Shown here one piece after another: positions 56,120 to 64,000 of a stretch of 64,000 nt of DNA (its first letter is position 1; the number at the start of each line of letters is the position of its first letter). The DNA is from Halictus rubicundus (lineage: Eukaryota > Arthropoda > Insecta > Hymenoptera > Halictidae), in NCBI RefSeq assembly GCF_050948215.1, contig NC_135164.1, forward strand, positions 5,461,116 through 5,525,115, given 5' to 3'. A model generated the notes under the pieces. It worked only from the letters and a program-made list of their open reading frames with translations. It had not been told where the DNA came from and did not search any database. The translations under genes and the position numbers were made by a program.

Positions 56120-56294
56120 TTAATAAATTGAAAATAATGTATCGACGTCCTATGAAAATTTTTACTGTTCCAAACTGCGCCAACAGTTCTTGCCTGAAAT
56201 GCATAAAATCCGGAGTATAGTAATTACCTTGTTCACTAAAAATTGTTTGGATCAATTGCAAGAAGCAGAAGACAAAATTTTCTCTCTCGTTCTT

Positions 56295-56463
56295 TTAACC
56301 AGTCAACTGTGTTTGACGAGTATACTCGTCATGAAGAAATGGCAATATTTTGTGTCATGACGAGTATACTCGTCAAAACAGCTATAATTCAAACGGCGGT
56401 TAATTTTTGCGACGCAACTTAGGTACACATTTTTCAAAGAGGTCGCAACAGCTAACTGGTTAA
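56295..56463. mobile_element. TTAA MITE, family D, 169 bp, with paired 16-bp palindromes
   Basis: TTAACCAGTCAACTGTGTTT at left and CAGCTAACTGGTTAA at right. The perfect palindrome GACGAGTATACTCGTC occurs at 56315-56330 and 56359-56374. Inserted at the TTAA of a family B CTTTTAACGATCTT site. Confidence 0.92.
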
Positions 56464-56646
56464 CGATCTTACTAAATTGAAAATAATGTGTCGACTTGTC
56501 CTATGAATATTTTTACTGTTCCAAACTGCGCCAACTAGTTCTTGCCTGAAATGCATAAAATCCGGAATATAGTAATTACCTTGTTCACTAAAAATTGTTT
56601 GGATCAATTGCAAGAAGCAGAAGACAAAATTTTCTCTCTCGTTCTT

Positions 56647-56815
56647 TTAACCAGTCAACTGTGTTTGACGAGTATACTCGTCATGAAGAAATGGCAATAT
56701 TTTGTGTCATGACGAGTATACTCGTCAAAACAGCTATAATTCAAACAGCGGTTAATTCTTGCGACGCAACTTAGGTACACATTTTTCAAAGAAGTCGCAA
56801 CAGCTAACTGGTTAA
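56647..56815. mobile_element. TTAA MITE, family D, second copy
   Basis: Same ends and both palindromes (56667-56682, 56711-56726). It lies exactly 352 bp after the first copy with the same flanks, so it was copied by tandem duplication, not a second insertion. Confidence 0.92.
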
Positions 56816-56992
56816 CGATCTTACTAAATTGAAAATAGTGTGTCGACTTGTCCTATGAATATTTTTACTGTTCCAAACTGGGCCAACTAGTTCTTGCCTG
56901 AAATGCATAAAATCCGGAGTGTAGTAGTTGCCTTGTACACTAAAAATTGTTTGGATCAATTGGAAGAAGCAGAAGACAAAAATTTCTCTTTC

Positions 56993-57325
56993 TGTTGGAA
57001 TTTATTTCATAAATGTAGAACAAAATCAATCTATTATTTCTTTAAAAGGTAGGATCGATTGAAGCGGCTATTGACCTGTATATGCATACATTGTATCTTC
57101 AGTTAATATACATTGTATGTTGTCCCCGGCATGGGACCCTCGATCTTCAGTTGTTAATATTGGACTGTTGCTCCTCTGTTTCGATCTCTTGTGTTTCATT
57201 CGTAACGTTTCTTTCGCTGTGTAAAGACGTGTCTCACAACGTGCTTTTAGAGTTACCATTCTGATATAAATCTTATTTCGTATTTAATAATAGTGTGGTT
57301 TTCTTTAATACCCATACTCCCAATA
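56993..57325 (+). mobile_element. Second copy of the LTR-like block, 333 bp
   Basis: Nearly identical to 55786-56119 and with the same right flank TTAATAAATTG, but a different left flank (TTTCTCTTTC), so the left boundary TGTTGG is confirmed while the copy probably arose by duplication or recombination. Confidence 0.75.
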
Positions 57326-57605
57326 TTAATAAATTGAAAATAATGTATCGACGTCCTATGAATATGTTTACCGTTCCAAACTGCGCCAACAGTTCTTGCC
57401 TGAAATGCATAAAATCCGCAGTCTAGTAATTACCTTGTCCACTAAAAATTGTTTGGATCAATTGCAAGAAGCAGAAGACAAAACTTTCTTTTTCTTTTAA
57501 CGATCTTACTAAATTGAAAATAATGTATCGACTTGTCCTATGAATATTTTTACTGTTCCAAACTGGGCCAACTAGTTCTTGCCTGAAATGCATAAAATCC
57601 GCATT

Positions 57606-59483
57606 CTAACGATGTGTCTCGGGAGGTTTTCAGATTTTTTCGAGATTGTTTCCCGGTAATTTTTCTTGGAAAAATCGGGCGTTCGATGCGTAACGACTTA
57701 ATACGAAGCAGCTGAGCAAACATTGATCGATCGGCATTGAAAAAAAAGTCGGAAGACAGCCGGTCGCAGGTACGACGGACAAGTTCGAAGGCCCCGGGGC
57801 GATATCCGGCGAGAGGTTTTCCGTCTGCGTCCGCCGCGGTGGACGATCTAGGAATGCGGCACGCGAAGCCAGTACTATTAAGCGCGTAGAAGGCAATGGC
57901 GGATCTCGTAGATCCTCTCCACGGCAATCACCACCTGGGTGGTCCGATGTTGATCGCCACGGGCCATCTCGTCCAACTCCCTCGTGCGCTCGTATTAAGT
58001 CATTTTCCCGCATGATCGTCTGCTCGACGCACCGCCATCCTTTGTCAATCGGTCCCCGGAAGGTCACCGTCGTTCTGCCGAACCTATCCCCGAGGTAGAC
58101 GCGAGCCACGCGTGATTTGTCAGTGGTCCCTGACTCGACCATGCTCCATTTTGTTCGACCGACGCTGCAACGGGCAACTCACACCGAAAGATCAACAGGA
58201 ATCACAGTAACGCCTCGATACTTGTGAACATTCCGGGACCAAAATGTCGCCTAGTGTAGACAGTATCCTTTCGCAGCCAGCGTTGGACGTAGAAAAAGGA
58301 TAGCCATCATAGCCATAACCATAGACGCCAGTTTATCGGTGAGACAATATTTATCCGGCGAGAAAACACTTTCGTTTTTAATTATATTTCTAGGAAACTG
58401 ATATGGTTATATCCGTGACAAATTTCTGATTAAAACGACTCCAAACACGACAGAATTTGGATCACTCGGTCAATTTGCGATACGGCGAAACCTCGATTAT
58501 CCGAACTAACCGGTAGATCACGAGCGACCGGTTTAGACTTGTATGCAAAATAAAAATTATCTGCGTCAACTGCGAGACATAGAATCTACCTAGACATCAA
58601 TTTCTTTCGTTAATGATTGTCATCGGATAAATCTAATACGACAGCATTTTTCCATTCTCTGAATATATTTTCTATTTCGCATTTGATCTTCGCAGTTTTG
58701 CCACGAGCGCACTAGACCGCGCACTGATAGACTGTGAAATAATGCCCTGACAGAGCGCACGATCGTGCACAACAAGGGAGAACGTTCCCCATAGCGAAGC
58801 TATAGCCGAGATCCAGACGAAGATAAGGGATATCGCGTTTCAGTGAGAAGCGGAGGCGAGTAAAAATACAAAATGAATTATTATATTTCAATTATAGATC
58901 ATTACGGTCGGCGAGGGTTTGCGAGATTAGGAAATTCCGGCGTGGTCGGGACGCGCACAGGCACGTAAATCCCCCGCGGTGTCACTGGGGGGCACGGGTG
59001 CACCAGACGAGCCGTAATAGAGGGAAATTTGTGCTTTTAGAGGCGCATAATGAAAAAGCAGGGCCGCGCGTAATAAGAATCCACGTGTCGGAAAGATGGT
59101 CTCGACGGCTCGTTAACGCGTGGAAAGAGACAGACACGGCGCACTTATAGAAACCGGACCTTAGAATCACTACCGCTATTCTTGATCGCTTCATCGCCAC
59201 GAGCTCCGCCCGAACGGAGGCTGCGGCGCAGGCTCCATTTTGCGGAACACTGTTTTTACCAAATTTTGATAATCTCGCCTCGGTTGTGCAGGGTATAACA
59301 AAAACGATCTCACAGTGAATCGGTATATACCTCTTTTTATTAAATTATTACTTTAATTATTCCAGTCAATTTAGAAAATTCCTTATCGTAATCATACAGT
59401 CTCTTGCATTTGAATACACTAAATTCTCGATATATGTCAACAACACGGATCTGGCCAGCGTCATGTATCGTCCAGGAGACATA
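57606..59483. other. GC-rich island with undecided minus-strand frames
   Basis: Minus-strand frames at 57630-58142 (170 codons from an ATG, MVESGTTDKSRVARVYLGDR) and 57550-57927 overlap in different phases. No domain recognised. A family G fragment (TTCTGATTAAAACGACTCCA) is at 58429, and a family B fragment near 58540. Confidence 0.3.
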
Positions 59484-59614
59484 TCCGAGCCGAGTTATGT
59501 TTACCGAGGCCTCTCGAGCTTCGCGGCCCTTTATGAGATACACCCCGCGGTAGTGGGGATAATTCCGCGACGTTTATCATCCAGGCCTCGGCGACATATA
59601 TAGAGAAATCACTG
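59484..59614. mobile_element. Family F MITE copy, uninterrupted at the 9338 site
   Basis: GGCCTCTCGAGCTTCGCGGC through GGATAATTCCGCGACGTTTA to CGACATATATAGAGAAATCACTG. It serves as the empty-site paralog for the MITE at 9338-9717. The left end may reach CAGTGAATCGG at 59313. Confidence 0.7.
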
Positions 59615-60890
59615 TAATGAGTTTGAAGAAGCTTCTTTCTCTAAAAATTTGAGTTTCCTCGAATCTCACCTTTCAGAAATGTGAATCGTATGCAATAGTT
59701 TTGCAAATTTGCAACTGCAAGGATACAAAGCGACGCGTTCGCTAACTGTGTCTGCGGGGATCTGAATTGGAAAGCGGCGAGAACGTTGACACTCCCAGCG
59801 CGCGTAAGAAAGCGCCGCGATTTTATGGGATATTCATGGTGACACAGGTGACCCGGCTACGTGACGATGAGTATCAAGATGGCGCGGCGGGTTCTGCAAC
59901 ATAATGGATAGGCCGCGTGGGCATGGCCAGTTTTATAGAGCCCACACGTCCGGAATACGAAATCCTCGCCGCGTTCTATGTACTTCCGTGATGAGATCAC
60001 TCGCCTCCTTTTTCCACCAGCCGCCCGTTCGGCGATCCGTTCGCGGACGCCCGCCGGTGAATTACGATCGACGACGTTCGTGACTAGATCCTAGGGAACC
60101 ATTAAGGTCCCCGGATGACACTAAAGATCCTGCCGCGAGAGGTTTACACTTCCGCTAAACTGCTCGAGGACAGGTGTCAACGGGGAAGTAATTCGTACTT
60201 TCTGTTATTCCTTCGGGACTCCCTTTGAAGTTGCCGCGGTATCGGCACTCTTATTTCATTATCTCGAGCCGTGCGCGCAAACCTGGATTTTATTAACTTG
60301 TGGACTCGGCGACAATGGGAGCGGAAACGAATTTGTTTCACCTATCAATTTACGGTGTACGCACCTTCGAACGGTTGAAAAATGAGGGAAATTCGACAAT
60401 TTATTATATCTAAAATTGCATTTTAATAGTTTAAACTAGAAGGACGTGGCAGTCGCTTCCCCAAAGTTAGGTCTCGATTAAACTAGGCAAAAATAGTATG
60501 AAAAATGTTGTTGCAAAATTTTATCCAAACTGGTCCAGCAGTCTTTTGAGAAATATACGTTTCCCATGCTGACAATTGCAAGTTTGAAAAGATCAAAAAT
60601 AACTTCATAGAATCTGCGATTTAGACATATTAGAAACCACATAATTGCTGCGATATTAATTTCAATTACGTATTGAACTGAAACCTAATTCAGAGAGTAC
60701 AGTTACTTAACGTTTAATATATTGAAAGTATGTTCTCTCATTTTACTAATTTAAGCAGTCGATAAACACCCGATAGACATCGTGTGATTTTATTTGATCC
60801 AAATATTTTTTTGTTAATTACATGGAATGCATAGAACGCATACGAAGTGCATTGGAAAGGATCGAGTTCGCTTTAATTATAGATTTCAAG

Positions 60891-60928
<38 letters not shown>

Positions 60929-62825
60929 AGATGTTTAAAAGAGACTCTAACTACGCGGCGAATATCGTAATATTTTTACGCGCGACAAATTAGTGCCCAT
61001 TCGTGTAATTAAAGTTCGTTCCGGTAATTATGTGGTTCCGTGTCCAGTCGTGTCATTAATAAGCCTATTGATAAATACGGCAGACGAGCGTACATATGTG
61101 TACGTCTTGTGCTCTTTGCCGACGCCCACGTGAATCTGCATTCCCGTTGCGCCACGCCGATAATGCAAGTAATTACTCCCGCCGTGCTACGGGAGTTATT
61201 AACCGTCGCGTCGTTTGCATAAATTCGTGATCGCCGATTCCGTCTTTTGTGTGTCTCGAGATGAATTTATTATTATCCCGGAGTATCGAGTAACGATTAC
61301 TTCTGGGCGACTCGGATAAAGGATCGCGTGGGAATGCAGTGGAAATGCACTTCGCAAGAATGCACAAAAATGCACAAAAATTCGTAGCGTGTTTGCGAGT
61401 AACATATTTCATCAGGGATCGAAATAAACGATCTTTCGTTTCGAAAACGAGAATAAAGTAGGAATTATTTGATATCGTAAGACTACTATTCGTTGAATAG
61501 CATTTAGTATTTGCTGCAATAATCAAAAACCGTCTGTCCTTGTTGCAGACTTGATTCCTGTACTTATATTTTATAACTTCTGTTCAAACTATCAACTATT
61601 TTTATCTAGTCTCTTAGGAACCTGTACTGTAAGGACATTTTTTAAATAAATTGCTGTGCTTCATTTTTTAAACGGAATTGATTAAAAACTGTTGTAACTT
61701 GGTCGCTGCATTTTATTCTAGAATCGTCGGAATACGAGCAGAAAATGGCTGCCCTTGTGTTGAAAAAGCGAAGTAGATCCGTGATCGTAGATCGTTAATG
61801 GAAATAATGGAGCACGCGGGTTCCTTTTGGCAAGAAGTGCTCCAATCAGTGATGTTGATACAAAGTAGGATCACTCGAATAAAACACGAGGTTTCTAGGT
61901 ACACAGGTATTTGCAGATGTCGTAACATGACGCTAGTTAGCGGTAACTCGAAGCGAAGAGAAAACGGTGTTTACCCTGAGCAAGCTAACCTCTGCGACAT
62001 CGAAAATAAAGTGTCTCGACACGCCAAAGCTAGACTGATACAGACATACCAGTGCTCGTTATAGTGATCGTTAGACTATGTATATCTTTACGCAAAATAA
62101 AAATTGTCTTCGTCAATTGCGAGACACGGGTATCAAATAAAAATACATTTCTAATTCTATGAACTTTAAAATGCCCATAAAAGTATTTTAAAATTTTTCT
62201 GAAGTTCTAACTTCTGTATATTCGAGGCATTTCATTTTTCTCATAAATGCATAGAATCACAATGATCATTATAACGCGTGAAATTGACCTCGGGTTAGCC
62301 AGAGTCAGCACTAAAACCTTCATTGTTTAATCGGTACTCGAATTAACCGGTTTCTTGGACGAAAATTTAATAATTTCTTGCGAAAATTGTTGATCACAGT
62401 ACAATAATTAATCCGAACGACTGCAATCTAAAGTGAATGAACTGTACGAATGGTTACAGACGTTGGGAGGATACACTTATCTATGATGACGTTTCTAATT
62501 GTTCTTTATCTCTCACTGTTTCAATAAAAAGGTTCACAATGAGTCTGAGTCAACACGGTGAAAAGAACGTGGCGCTATCAGTTTTTCAAAATGAAAACAC
62601 GCTGCACTAAATGTATACTAACGTTGGTATAATTTCTCAATTATAGAATACGTTATCCACTCCAACGTCATCCATTTTACAATTCGCTGAAACATTCTGA
62701 TTGGTCGTGACTGCGGCACGATTAATCGTCGATGCCGCGTCTCTGGGAATCGCACAAACTTACGAGTGACAATTATTAATAACTTAAGACGAGGCGAGTC
62801 GATCACAAAAGTTACTTTCGTTGCG
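59615..62825. other. No supported gene
   Basis: GC-rich at 59740-60340. A long CT microsatellite is at 60893-60927. A family B fragment (GCAAAATAAAAATTGTCTTC) is near 62094. The frames at 61173-61526 and 61798-62064 match no family. Confidence 0.4.
60893..60927. repeat. CT microsatellite
   Basis: About 17 uninterrupted CT units. Confidence 0.95.
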
Positions 62826-63055
62826 TTAACCCTTTGCACTCGGCGCTATTTTCATTCTAAAACTAAATTTTTCTTCCGTCTTGGAATATTTTCATTTTAT
62901 TCATACGAAACTAATCCGATTACCACATATAATAATTAAATGTTTAGTGATCTATTAGATAGAAATTTTGTAATATTTTTTGTAATTTCTTTGAAATAAT
63001 GCCACAATAATTTCTAGTGGTGCATCAGAGTCACCACTCGAGTGCAAAGGGTTAA
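62826..63055. mobile_element. TTAA MITE, family A2, 230 bp
   Basis: TTAACCCTTTGCACTCGGCG at left and CTCGAGTGCAAAGGGTTAA at right; internal CATACGAAACTAATCCGATT matches the inner element at 50913. Confidence 0.93.
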
Positions 63056-64000
63056 TAACTTAGATCGCATCTTCCCCAATTTCGACGACGTTTAATTGGC
63101 CGTCGCGAGTGACGATTAAACTGCAAAAAGAAATAATAAAAAAAAAAAGAACCGAGGAAGGGAGAAGATCGAGTAAATTTTTCGTTCGGAGGTAAACAGT
63201 AATTTATATTTTCTCGTTAGCAGCGTGTAACGTCTTATTAGCGACCTTGTATCGCGTTATTACCGGAAGTCTTCCAGCAATTTCAACAGTGTATCTCCGC
63301 ACTTTGTATCTGTTTAATAACAGGGTGCAACGTTGACAAGTTATATTCCCGCACGCATCATGTCCTTCAGCGTTGCACTCGTAACGAACTAATAAACGCA
63401 CTTCGGGCAGCATATACAGTTCGTTAATAATTATCCAATCTTGCCGTTCTCGTGGTGGCCAGACAGCGTGACGATATTGTCCGAGCACCTTGTATTTCCG
63501 CGAAGGTGCACGGGACCACCTGCCATAAGTTCATAAAGCTCGGCCTGTGATACACCCACACCCGATCGAACGATCCTCGCACTGCATTCAATTAACTGGG
63601 AAGTGCGGCGGCTTTGCGTCGACCACTTGTTACCGATCCATTCGTTAGAAACCTACGTATAGTCACAGGTGACGTGGATAACATTCCTCTAAAAAAAAAG
63701 TCCATTTTTCTCTGTATTAAAAACAATGGAATATCGTCCGAGCCATTGAAAACGCCAATTGAATTTTTACCAATAACATTTGATAACATTTACAGGCTAT
63801 TTACAGGAAAAAATTCGAATTGAGTCCAGTCGATTGCTTCTCATCGAAAAATGTGACTGCGTCGAACTGCATAGTGCATAACAATTTTTATCGTACAAGA
63901 TATGGTGGGGGGAAATTTTGAGTTGAGTCAAGTTTCGTCTTTGAACTGAAAACGTGTATTTTGTAGGAAAATTGCAAATTCACCCTTTTGCGAATCAAAT
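63056..64000. other. No supported gene
   Basis: Frames of 65-94 codons on both strands (63204-63823) without recognisable domains. No laminin-like exon at the window end. Confidence 0.4.

Larger units (their letters stand above)
55425..57605. repeat. Cluster of family B copies with internal duplications
   Basis: AATTGTTTGGATCAATTGCA recurs at about seven places (55459, 55540, 55718, 56240, 56595, 56946, 57448), each next to ATGCATAAAATCCGGAGT and AGTAATTACCTTGT. Between them lie two LTR-like blocks and a duplicated TTAA MITE. Confidence 0.9.

Overview
This is a stretch of animal nuclear genome, most likely from an insect and probably a hymenopteran. The evidence is spliced genes with GT-AG introns, a laminin alpha chain of the wing-blister (alpha1/2) type, many short TTAA-flanked and TA-flanked inverted-repeat transposons, mariner and LINE remnants, and isolated GC-rich islands in AT-rich DNA. 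The lineage call is inference; no marker gene fixes the species. Nothing bacterial, phage or CRISPR-like is present.

Layout. Bases 1-10692 hold no exon that I can support. They carry a 3-kb tandem satellite (3486-6480) and several small transposons, and probably belong to an upstream intron of the laminin gene. Eleven plus-strand exons from 10693 to 25565 encode 870 residues of a laminin alpha subunit: the second half of the LamN domain, LE (laminin EGF-like) modules, one complete laminin IV type A (L4) domain with two RGD tripeptides, and more LE modules. Every splice junction keeps the frame, but both gene ends are missing: the signal peptide and first LamN exons lie upstream, and the coiled coil and LG domains are not found downstream. 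The last exon ends in a split codon with a good donor, so the remaining 38 kb is either a giant intron or a break in the gene or assembly.

Bases 25566-48230 are a transposon graveyard: piggyBac-like TTAA MITEs (families A, C, E, H), a TIR family with CCGCAGTCTA ends (family B), Tc1-like TA MITEs (families F and G), internally deleted mariners, two 5'-truncated LINE copies, tandem arrays, and a 0.5-kb inverted repeat whose arms are 3.85 kb apart. Several insertions are nested with recognisable target-site duplications, so their order can be read.

Two small, related two-exon zinc-finger genes point towards each other at 48231-49119 (+) and 51800-52844 (-). A mariner carrying a MITE inside a MITE lies between them. 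They have the same architecture: a tiny first exon, a phase-0 intron, and a second exon with a charged linker and two C-terminal fingers. They are probably DNA-binding paralogs; if the laminin intron really spans the region, they are nested genes.

Bases 52845-64000 hold more transposons, notably a cluster of family B copies interrupted by two solo-LTR-like blocks and a duplicated MITE with paired 16-bp palindromes (55425-57605), and otherwise no gene that I can support.
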